NCBI GenBank assembly: GCA_016648135.1
Contig: JADDOH010004018.1
Location: 53,711 to 117,710 of the forward strand
Direction: 5' to 3'
Length of the DNA: 64,000 nucleotides
From: Agrypnia vestita
Lineage: Eukaryota > Arthropoda > Insecta > Trichoptera > Phryganeidae
The translations under genes and the position numbers were made by a program. Of the stretch, positions 55,427 through 64,000 are shown piece by piece; the stretch's first letter is position 1; each line of letters starts with the position of its first letter. The notes under the pieces were generated by a model. That model ran no database searches. It saw only the letters and a program-made list of their open reading frames with translations, and was not told the origin of the DNA.

Positions 55427-56086
55427 TAGTGATGCAACGAATACGAATACCGAATAGTAGGTATTTACCGAATATTCGTATTCACGACTATTAAAAACAA
55501 ACTATTTATAACTGAACGCAACGAAAATTACGGTTTGGCTGTGCACCGCGTACCCGAACACACCTACGCACTATATTATCGGGTATTCACCTAACATTGA
55601 ATGAATGGATATGTTCAGTTCTCAAGTTGTCAATTGTTACTTGATTCACAGCATAACATGAGTTCTTTCATCTAGTTTCGTTGGGCTATAATAAGCTTAG
55701 GTGCTCATTTCATGTAGATTTTGTTTTGTAATGCGTATTTTTCGTTCCATTTTATTTCCGTTGTGTGTAAAAGTGTTCACTCTTATAAAATAATTTAAAA
55801 TTAAATCTAATAACCTCTCTTAAGCGTGAAAAAAGTGATATTTATTTTCGACCGCTGGAAATATACAAACAAACGTATAAAAGAAATCGCCTAACGCCTG
55901 AGAAGTTACAAATGTTGTGCTTTTTGAACAAAAATTTGCCGGTGGTAAATTTTAATTATTGAATCTCTTAGTAAAAAAATAACAGAGGTGTATTATTTAT
56001 TACCTTGTTGAATTATACGTACTCGTATTCGCCGAATAGTAGGTTTGATATTCGTATTCGTGAAAGTAGTATTCGTTGCATCACTA
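55427..56086. mobile_element. hAT-type MITE (family G), copy 2, with 8-bp TSD
   Basis: The ends are TAGTGATGCAACGAATACGA and AGTATTCGTTGCATCACTA, flanked by GTAGGGAC (55419-55426) and GTAGAGAC (56087-56094). It aligns in opposite orientation with 28045-28840, but is 660 bp and lacks some of that copy's interior. No transposase. Confidence 0.87.
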
Positions 56087-56354
56087 GTAGAGACCGTCGA
56101 TATATTACTGTTATTAATAGAATTTAAGACCGGTTTCGTAAGTTCCAAAGCTTCGCCGGTGGTCAGAGGGTTATTCCCCGTAATATGATATGTATCGTGT
56201 TGATTAAAAGGGGATCATAAACCTAGTTGCCTTCTTCGTGATGACCTTCATAATCTACCGAGTAAAAGGCATTGTGAGCTCGTTGATAATAAATAATAAT
56301 CGAAGAATTATTTAGATCCTATTGTGTTCTTGAGGACACGTCCGAGAATATAAT

Positions 56355-56470
56355 TAAGGTACAGATACACACGCTTATTACTAGGAAGCTCATTAGCATG
56401 CTCAAAACAAGCATGCCCTAACAACGGTGCACACTTGCTCATTATTAGCATGCTTATTTTAAGCATACAT
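56355..56470. repeat. GCATGCT-rich MITE (family F), left-end fragment
   Basis: AAGGTACAGATACACACGCT, GCTCATTAGCATGCTCAAAA and CATTATTAGCATGCTTATTT match the left 115 bp of 56744-57570. The rest of the element is missing. Confidence 0.7.
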
Positions 56471-56743
56471 AATGAATCCAACGCAAATCGCCGGACTCGT
56501 AAGGGATGGTGGTAAATAAGAATGGGAGATGGCCGGGTAAAATGGGATGATTCTAAGTGGACTGTATACGAAAAGAAAAAGAAAGCACTCAATAGCCGCA
56601 GTATATTCTTCTTCCTTCCAGAATTCAGAAATGACGATTGAACTCCATGAAAATGGGACACATATTTCACAAAAACTTTCACAGTCGACGGTGCCCGAAG
56701 CTGACGATTATTGTACACTACCGATGGTGACGATGTCTCTTAT
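56471..56743. other. Spacer between two family F copies
   Basis: The overlapping frames on the two strands show no recognised domain. Confidence 0.35.
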
Positions 56744-57570
56744 AAGGTACAGATACGCATGCTTTTTACTGGCTCATTAGCATGCTCAAAACTAGCATGC
56801 CCTAATAACTGTACACACTTGCTCATTATTAGCATTCTTATTTAAGCATGCTCATAAATAAGCATGCTCAAAGCTAACAATCAAACACACATGCTTATTA
56901 GTGGTATGCTCTTGTCAAAGAATAGAGAGGAACTCTAATTCAAAATTGAGACTTTGCAAACTGAAATAGAAAATTAAAGTGAACCAATAAATCAAAACAG
57001 TTCCTGGGTTTAATCAAATACACATGCTTATTACTGGCATGCTCTTGTCATAGAATAGAGACGCTCTTGTTCAAAATGGAAACTGGAAACTGAAATAGAA
57101 AATTCAAGTGAACCAATAAATCAAAATAATTTTGATTTTAGTTTTTATAATTTTTATTGTAAGATTTGAATCATTCATGTATTTTAATAATGTTTCATAA
57201 CATTAGTTCTTACTATATTATTTTTACATAGCGGTGACCGAGTATTCCACAGACATTCGTGATTCCTATAATAAGTCACGAAAAGTAATGTTTTATCATC
57301 TCCCCAACGCGCCATATTTGTTTCATCTGTCGCGGACTGAGAAGATCGCATTGATAATCGATACTAGCCGCGAATGACATAGGTAAGCATGCTCATAATA
57401 AGCAAGCCTGTTCACACATGCTCAAAAGATACCCCTTCTCATAGTGAATGACATAAGCATGCTAATTACTAGCAATGTGCGTACACACATGCCACTAATA
57501 AGCAAGGACTAAAAAAGTTCAATACTACACATGCTCACGTGCCTCTAATAAGCATGTGTATCAGTACCTT
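56744..57570. mobile_element. GCATGCT-rich MITE (family F), full copy
   Basis: The terminal inverted repeat is AAGGTACAGATACGCATGCT on the left and the complement of AGCATGTGTATCAGTACCTT on the right. Both subterminal regions hold clusters of GCATGCT, ATGCTTATTA and TGCTCATTA words, in opposite orientation at the two ends. The interior shares over 600 bp with 24024-24705, including a direct repeat of about 145 bp. No coding frame. Target duplication unclear, so superfamily unassigned. Confidence 0.82.
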
Positions 57571-58205
57571 TAATCAAAAACATTTATGACGTTTGTCTTA
57601 CTGATGGTAACTGAAAATTGGAAATCTTTTTTCCATTATCCTTAAGTAAAAAATTGCTGAGCAAAACAAGCGTAACCTTTTCGACAATCAATATAATCGA
57701 TTTAATATTGTTTTTAATACTGTATAATGTCGTGAGTTGACACCGGCGTTTTAATTACAAGAGAGAGAACAACAACAACAAGAGAAAGAAAACATTACGA
57801 CTGGCACAGCCGGTCAATAATCCTAATAATATTCTTGAAATTCATTAAACTTGTATAGATTTGCGAGTTATTAATGTTAACAGAACGCAATATTCTCTGC
57901 GGCGACGCTACGCGCGATTCTACGGTAGGAATCAACCTTTTATCTTATCTTATCATAAATGTCAACGGTACACCAACATAAATGACAGGATGCCGTATTA
58001 AATGTCGATGGTCTCTACGTATACTGCAGAATCTGCAAAAATTCTTAAATCATAAATTGTTCTCTGTATTTCTCTATATACTATGTTTTAAAAAAATCAT
58101 ATTATTTTCAAACAAAGAACAAATTTAAAAAAAGTTTCATTTTCCTTTAAAATTATTAAAGGAAAATTAAACTTTTTTTAACATTATCCGAAAACAGTAG
58201 TTATG
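57571..58205. other. Intron sequence with a short AT hairpin
   Basis: Near 58125-58180 AGTTTCATTTTCCTTTAA faces TTAAAGGAAAATTAAACTTT across about 6 bases. Nothing else seen. Confidence 0.5.
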
Positions 58206-58404
58206 GTATTTTAACCGTTGACGCACTAAACGTTATTTGAGATTTGCATCTATTATTTCGATGACTGGTAACTGATTATTACCAATTCGATGGACATCCA
58301 TCTATTCTAGACAACAGTTACATCTCAGTTACCAATCATGGACACAATCAGATACAAATCTCAAATAACTGTACCATGCGTAACCGGTTAAAATAACGGT
58401 TTAA
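58206..58404. mobile_element. Short MITE/foldback, ATTTTAACCG ends
   Basis: ATTTTAACCGTTGACGCAC with CGTTATTTGAGATTTGCATC on the left is matched in inverse by AGATACAAATCTCAAATAAC with GCGTAACCGGTTAAAAT on the right, giving arms of about 45 bp. Inner GGTAACTG / CAGTTACC words extend the pairing. Confidence 0.75.
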
Positions 58405-58497
58405 CCATCACTAATATAGTGTAAATCGTATTGTAAAACAAAGATCGAATTTTTGTAGAATGACAGTTTACGTGGGACCGTCGACGTTTATTATTAT

Positions 58498-58885
58498 ACA
58501 GGTGTCTCATAGCTAGTGGCAAAAACTTAACAGGTGGATTCTTACTTTGATAATGAGTCGAAAATTTTCAAACCATTTGCCATTTTTTTCAATATTTCTT
58601 ACTTATTTTTTGCAAAAATTTGAACTATTATTACAGTAGCGTATATAGATTATAAGAAATTTATTCGCTTCAATACAACTTAAATAAAATGATAAAAAAC
58701 CTTGTAAAAAAAATCTATTTTCAACTTAGCAAGGTTTTTATCATTTTTTTGTATTAAAGCGATTGAATTTTTTACAGTCGAAATGCTGCAATGAAAGTTC
58801 AACTTTTTGCAAAAAATAAGTCACAATATTGAAAAAAATGCAAAATTGATTTTGCATATCTCCATAACTATTGGTCATGACTGCT
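58498..58885. repeat. Foldback repeat family A, copy
   Basis: It starts ACAGGTGTCTCATAGCTAGT, contains TTTCTTACTTATTTTTTGCA on the left and TTTGCAAAAAATAAGTCACA on the right, with a central palindromic TGATAAAAAACC / AGGTTTTTATCATTTT. Confidence 0.65.
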
Positions 58886-59130
58886 CTTTCATGGGTGGAA
58901 TTGGTGAACTGTGTAATTGTGTAATCAAACTGTGAACGGTGAATTGCGTAAAATCATCATTTAAGCCAACCGCACGATAGGTCGTCAGCCCTACGAACAC
59001 CCTAAAAAGACTTCCATACCTACATTCCCATATAAAAAAATATAGCTTCATCTCTATGAGATATCTAGTATATCCAGTATCGCGTTCTAGAAAAATTTGG
59101 ACATACTCAAAATATTCTGAATATTTGCAT
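58886..59130 (-). repeat. Dispersed repeat family D, copy
   Basis: CATGGGTGGAATTGGTGAAC, GTCGTCAGCCCTACGAACAC, ACTTCCATACCTACATTCCC, TAGCTTCATCTCTATGAGAT and GCGTTCTAGAAAAATTTGGA follow the family D order. Confidence 0.65.
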
Positions 59131-59170
59131 TTTTTTTTAAATTTGAAATAGGCCACTAGAAAATGCATTA

Positions 59171-59596
59171 CAGGTAACCCCCGTTCATCGCGGGGGATAC
59201 GTTCTGGACACTGTCGCGATAAGCGAAATTTCACGATCAACGGGGGATTTTGAAAAAACATCGTAATATTCGAAAAACACATTATTAATAAAAAAACAAT
59301 AGTAATAACGCAAAATGGTTCACGTTAAATAATTCATTCATTTTGTTCCGCATTGCAAAAAGGAATTTTGATTCCCTTTTTTGGCCTCTTTACGTTTATT
59401 GTACAAAATTTGACGATAACTGTCAAGTAATTAATGCATTACAACCACATTTCACAGCACTCACTCGCTCGTAATCTTCATCGTTCTCTTCTGACAATTC
59501 TTGAAACTTGTCAAAACCAGACATGTGCCTAGACAAAAAAGATCGCGATATAACGAATCCGCACTCGCCGGGGTCGCGATGAACGGGGGTTTACTG
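59171..59596. mobile_element. pogo/Tc1-type MITE with TA target
   Basis: TA|CAGGTAACCCCCGTTCATCG on the left and CGATGAACGGGGGTTTACTG|TA on the right form an inverted repeat of about 20 bp with a TA duplication. Internal CGCGATAAGCGAAATTTC is typical of Tigger-like MITEs that mimic a run of simple CG words. 426 bp, no transposase. Confidence 0.82.
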
Positions 59597-59598
59597 TA

Positions 59599-60042
59599 CT
59601 TATTATATAGTATCTAGTGTACCTACATACGTGTGATATAATATCTTTCTTATGAATATTGATATTTTGGAATATATGTGGAATATATGGAATATATATG
59701 GAAAGAACTCAAAACCACTGCCATATGTAAGTCGATGAAAACAAAAAATATTGTGATCCATGTATAAAAAATTGTGAAGTTTAATAGCGCCATCGAGAGG
59801 AATCAAAAAATGTAATATGCAAGCTGCTTGAATTTAATTTATTTTCACAGTTCGTATTTTTGTGTTGCTATTTTCTCAACGTGATCTGAACGTGCTTGTA
59901 ACGATAACATAACAATGGGTTAACCCACAACAATGAGTCGGTAGTGGCAACGACCCTTCACTAATAAAATGCTGTATTTCTTTATGCAAGAAATATTCAC
60001 AGCAAAAAGCATTGAACACATTCGGACAAAAATGTTTCAATA
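59599..60042. other. Intron sequence without recognised features
   Basis: Nothing recognised. Confidence 0.4.
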
Positions 60043-60953
60043 AAGCCATGTATTCACTAGGGGACAAATAGCGCAGCATTCCTCGCGGCATGTCGCATGA
60101 ACATCTACGTTCATGTTTCAGGGACAATGACGCGGTCATTTGACGTGTACACACCGGGACTCACATATCTCGCGGAAATGTCACCCGATGAGGTTATGAT
60201 GACAGCTGCGGTATCTATTTACACTTCCGTCATTTAGCGAAAACGGGGTTCCGCGCAATTCGAAATGTTTTTTTGGGTTGCAATTTCAAATTAACGAGGT
60301 TTTACTGTAGTAAATTGATTATTATTAAAAACAAGGTCCTTTTTGCAAATAATTATTGTTTTCCACACGTCGCGGAAATGTCGCCCTATGAGGTTATGAT
60401 GACAGCTGCCTATCCATTTATGTTAACGAGTTTATCGAAACGTAAGGGGAGAAAAAGGTGGTGAATGCGAAATTATTTACTGCAAAGAGAGGACGAATAT
60501 TCTATGCGATCTTCGATCGATACAGTTGCCGGCAAACTTCTTGAAATTCTTTGGCGTGGTGGGGGAATGCGCAGAAGACAAAATTTGGGTCTCTTTGGTG
60601 GAATGGTATATGCGCAAACTTCCCCCCACTACGCCGTAAAATTTCAAGATGTTTGCCGGCTACTTTAAAGCTCGATGAGTTCAAGAACAATTTCGTTTCC
60701 CCACATTGTCATCTTGACAGATACAGCGCATGCGTATTCACTTGTAAACATACCACGTGGTACTGACGCTCCGCGTAATGTTGCAGTGAGCTCGCTCGGG
60801 TACCGTGCGCATGGCAACGTTGCCACGGCACGTAGAAATGCCGCGCTATGTTGTGCGCGACGTCGCGGAACAGTGCACGACGTTGTAACGTCACGTAGAC
60901 TATGCCGCGCGTGCTGTTGAGGGACGATCTGTCCCCTAGTGAATACATGGCTT
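60043..60953 (+). mobile_element. MITE family E, copy carrying a 143-bp insertion
   Basis: The terminal inverted repeat is AAGCCATGTATTCACTAGGG on the left and the complement of CCCTAGTGAATACATGGCTT on the right. It is the inverted sister of 21866-22617. The extra length is almost fully explained by the family H MITE at 60523-60665. The several short frames inside belong to the repeat. Confidence 0.8.
60523..60665. mobile_element. 143-bp TA-flanked MITE (family H), copy 2, nested
   Basis: TA|CAGTTGCCGGCAAACTTCTT ... GTTTGCCGGCTACTT|TA, the same 143-bp length as the copy at 32069-32211. It interrupts family E between GCGATCTTCGATCGA and CTCGATGAGTTCAAG. The corresponding site in the 22-kb copy is uninterrupted. 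Confidence 0.87.
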
Positions 60954-61257
60954 AACTCTACTGAAAGGCAAAGAAAAACTGTCACATTTCAATGTTAGAG
61001 ATAATATCAAAGTTCCCTACCGTCTGTGTGCCAAAACAATGTACAATGTACTGAATTTATGAAGAGATTAACATGAAGCGTTAATTAAACACGTTTTCAG
61101 AAAGGCCTCCGCAACACATTCGTTTGAAAATCACGTGAAACAAATAAAAAGCAAATTTTACATTCTATTCATTTCTGCATTTCTGTTTGTTTGGTAATAA
61201 ATTTACGGCGTTAATGTAATAAGTAATGTAGTAATATTTTATACCAACGGCAGAAAA
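60954..61257. other. Intron spacer
   Basis: Nothing recognised. Confidence 0.4.
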
Positions 61258-61640
61258 TTGTACACCTCAAGACAATCTGCACACATGGATTACGACATTC
61301 TTAGATGGTTTTGCTCTATTGAAAAATTGGAGACAAGAGGAATAGTGTCGGATCTTGCCTTTTTTCACAAAATATTATACGGAATTATTGACTGTCCTAT
61401 CAGAACGTTTATACTTTTTTCCAATATTCATTTCCTTTGTTTGTTACATCTAAGAATGTAAGAACTAAGAAGAAATACATAGTATATGCATATGAGAACT
61501 GACAAAAAGAATTTGAAGTTAGGACAAATGCATTATGCATACCTAGGCCCAAAAATATATCATTTGATACCGGATAACTTAAAAACAATTAAATGGATGG
61601 CTCATTGACATAGGACGAGATTTATCTGAGAAAACCCTAA
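61258..61640 (+). pseudogene. LINE (CR1/Jockey-like) C-terminal fragment
   Basis: The frame gives IEKLETRGIVSDLAFFHKIL followed by YGIIDCP. This matches the L-E-x-R-R-x-x-x-D-L-x-x-[FL]-H-K-I-L-x-G-x-I-D block that also appears in the LINE at 14.3-15.5 kb (LESRRKISDLIVLHKILSGA). Downstream sequence is frameshifted and loses similarity. Confidence 0.65.
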
Positions 61641-63118
61641 ATGAATTCCTGTGTAATGCTGTGTATTACTTCTCAATATTTTTTGCTTATTTAATTTTTT
61701 TATTATATATTTTGTAATAAAAAAATCCCTTAAAATTGTTATATTTTATTTAGAATATTGTAATATATTTAGAATATTAGAATATATTATAATATTTTGA
61801 ATATTGAATATATTTCTTACCGATAATTCTTTATTTGTTTTTAATTATTTTATCAAATTTAAATTTATTATATATTTGTTAATTTAAAAATTCATTGTAA
61901 TGTATACTAAATTATATTAAGTATTTAATTATTTTTGCTCTGTAAATAGTCGACTGCCTTCAATCAGGTAATCCCTAGTAAAAAATAGTTTAAAAAAAAC
62001 ACACTAATATTTAAACGTATGTACTAAAAAATAAAAATAATAATTTTCGGCCAAAAATTTTGCCTCACTCTTTAAATAACGTGGGCGTTTTCCCTCCATC
62101 AACAACAGGATTCTTTAATCCATATCAATATCGTACATTGTAAGCTACCTTACTTACTTACTACTTTTAGTAAAAAAATAACATTCAACTAAATAAAAAA
62201 AACTGAAAACACTCGTAATTTAGCGAAAATTTACACAACTTGACCGGCATTTTAAAATATTATAAATAAAATATAGGGTGTTATATACCTGTCACAGTAC
62301 TCACATTTGGATGATATTTTAGGTTATCATCAACTTTAACCTTCATCATCAAGAAACGACTCGAGGGAGGTTTGGAACCATTATTTTTAATAGTTTCGTT
62401 TTCGACTATTATATTAAATTATTAATGAATTGTGTTCTCCGTAAACGGATGTAAATCGAAAACAAAAACTTCACATCATTTTTAGAGGTTCGTTTACCCC
62501 GTTTACGCGGACCTAATCATGTAGAAATTTCCATTGGACTATTGTTCTTAGAATGGTGCAAATAATCCCTATGACGACCCTTTGGTCACCAGGTTGTATT
62601 TGAAGCTCAAAGAAGAAAGAACGGAACGTCCGTTTGCTGTTTACGTACATCTCCGTAAACATCGAATTATTTTGCACTGAGTGTTTATCTGTCTGTAACT
62701 GCAAAAGCATACTAAGTCGTCATTCTGAAATCTTCTTTGCTGGCATGTAACACTAGAACTGTATGTGGTAAATCCATTAACGACAGATTAAAGAATAAAC
62801 ACGTTGTTCGTGAATGTAAATCTGATTTTCGCACAATGAACGGAATGAAAGAGTGGGTTGGTTGTGTGTAACGAGCGAATGAAGTGTGTACGGTAAAAAA
62901 ATATTTATGACGCGAGCGCTGATGGCGCAGGAAACGGAAAACGACCGCAAAAGCAATATGCTATCGTCGATTTTTTGTTTCTAGGTAGTGGTGGCCACGG
63001 CCAGTTTTACGTAAAATCTACTATTCAATATTGAAAAAAATATTGTTTCAAAAAACTGAAGTGGTCTACCAAAGTGCAAACTAATTCACCAATCAATTCT
63101 TATTATTTTATAAGAGAT
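61641..63118. other. AT-rich intron sequence without recognised features
   Basis: No protein or repeat motif recognised. Short homopolymers only. Confidence 0.4.
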
Positions 63119-63250
63119 ACTAGCTGCAGCCCATCAAAAATGACGGTACTTTTACATGTCGGTTTCTAAGGAATAAAAAAAAGAAAAGAAAAATTTACTA
63201 TAAAGAAGTTACGGACGTTACACGAAGTTACGACGGACGGACAGACAAAG
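63119..63250 (+). repeat. SINE-like repeat, short copy
   Basis: It starts TAGCTGCAGCCCATCAAAAA and ends ACGTTACACGAAGTTACGAC with GGACGGACAGACA, matching the two ends of the repeat at 38790-39040 but without its tRNA-like middle. Confidence 0.55.
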
Positions 63251-63847
63251 AAATTATTATCATTGGGATGGGATTCTTAAATCAGACATATTATTAAAAT
63301 TATTTAAAAAATGCATGTCATGAATGTCTCGACGGTGGCACATGTGCGCCACGTTTCATAGGTATCCTAATAATATAGTATTGAAATGTGTAATTACAAA
63401 AATCTCATAAGTTCCTATATTCACTATGTTTCTCTCTTATCTATGAATTGGGTAAACTGGTGTTATCCATGGGTAAAGCGTCTCAAATGTCAAAATGTAT
63501 GGTGAAAATTCGAAACGTTATTCTAAATATAATTATTCCGTTGTCCGTCCGTAACTTGCTGGAATGACCAAATTAGATAATTAAAGTGTGACACGCAATC
63601 AGCGCGCGGTTCACGTTGCGCGGTCACGCGAGGGTCGTTATTAATTATTATTATTTCCCGCGATTTTTCACGAGTGTGCGTCCAGTAACTCGTTTAATAC
63701 TCGAGACCCAATTCGATAGAATTTCATTTTTTGAAAAGAGGGCGATCAACTATTCGGAGGATATTTAGTCGACCCCATATTCTACAGTTATGTCCATTAT
63801 TGTTGACAACATTTTTCAGGTAAATGCCGATGGAAGACAGAGGCCGG
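63251..63847. other. Intron sequence next to the upstream ABCC exon
   Basis: Nothing recognised other than the exon's donor site at its right edge. Confidence 0.4.
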
Positions 63848-63853
63848 ACTCAC

Positions 63854-64000
63854 CTGAGGATGACGGCCTGGATGAACTCCAGCACGCCCCACGCCATGTA
63901 GGACCAGAGGAAGGTGCGCCGGATGGCGGTGAGCAGGCTGGGCTTGCGGTCTTGCTCCTTGGCGGCCAGCACCTCCTTTGTCCAGTTCTTCTCCAGCTCA
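63854..64000 (-). CDS. ABC transporter C-subfamily exon (partial, runs off window)
   Basis: The minus strand encodes 49 residues, beginning ELEKNWTKEVL and including SLLTAIRRTFLW and GVLEFIQAVILR. This matches the stretch just before and into the first helix of transmembrane domain 1 in ABCC transporters of the MRP4 / lethal(2)03659 type, which export organic anions and conjugates across the plasma membrane using ATP. The exon ends with AG followed by a strong donor GTGAGT (63853-63848), splitting a codon after its second base. The first base of the next exon supplied here (16582) completes it as Arg. Codons are GC-rich at third positions, unlike the AT-rich surroundings. The upstream part of the gene, including its start, lies beyond the window. 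The ABC nucleotide-binding domains are not seen here, so the family call rests on similarity recognised by eye. Confidence 0.8.

Larger units (their letters stand above)
16583..63853 (-). other. 47,271-bp intron of the ABCC-type gene
   Basis: The interval is bounded by a GTGAGT donor (63853-63848) and a TTTCAG acceptor (16588-16583) on the minus strand. The flanking coding phases are complementary and the joined peptide reads QAVILR then NLQPFVLAYL, as expected for one ABCC protein. No other exon of the gene was recognised inside. The intron is filled with mobile elements annotated separately. An assembly misjoin cannot be excluded from sequence alone, but the exact phase match and colinear peptide argue for a true intron. 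Confidence 0.75.

Overview
The window is animal, almost certainly insect, nuclear DNA: AT-rich, with no operon-like gene packing, two GC-rich coding segments bounded by GT-AG splice sites, and a dense load of eukaryotic mobile elements (LINEs, tRNA-derived SINEs, hAT, mariner and pogo derivatives, solo LTRs). Several repeat styles, such as LINE tails of GTTA or TAAA units and GAACTGAAC-rich or CGAATA-rich hAT MITEs, fit Lepidoptera best, but the order is an inference.

The only host gene I can support is a minus-strand ABC transporter of the C subfamily (MRP4 / lethal(2)03659-like). One exon lies at 63854-64000 and runs off the right edge. The next is at 16378-16582. Their reading phases fit each other exactly (a codon split AG|A), so they appear to flank one intron of 47,271 bp. 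The gene continues leftwards into a second intron of at least 16,377 bp. Nearly the whole window is therefore intronic sequence of one gene.

Layout, left to right. 1-16377 (downstream intron): a foldback repeat, a LINE 3' end, a solo LTR, a mariner transposase remnant, a hAT MITE, a 93-bp tandem duplication, and a 5'-truncated LINE (14.1-15.5 kb) joined to an LTR piece. 16.6-24.7 kb: a rearranged SINE, foldbacks, a hAT MITE, and a MITE whose inverted sister lies at 60 kb. 25.7-27.5 kb: a hAT element loaded with an 86-bp tandem array, LINE tails and a SINE. 28-36 kb: another hAT MITE, two solo LTRs with 4-bp target duplications, a 163-bp palindrome, and several LINEs, one with a 13-bp target duplication. 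36-46 kb: foldbacks, a pogo deletion derivative, a decayed hAT element, and SINEs, one of them nested in a LINE. 47-61.6 kb: a solo LTR, three hAT MITEs, LINE ends, GCATGC-rich MITEs and Tc1/mariner/pogo-type MITEs. 61.6-63.85 kb is mostly unremarkable up to the exon.

The elements do not form a pathway. They record repeated insertion into one transporter locus, with nested insertions and one filled/empty-site pair that give relative ages. I found no bacterial genes, CRISPR arrays, rRNA, or tRNA genes that look functional. Most of the remaining open frames are short chance frames or frames inside repeats.
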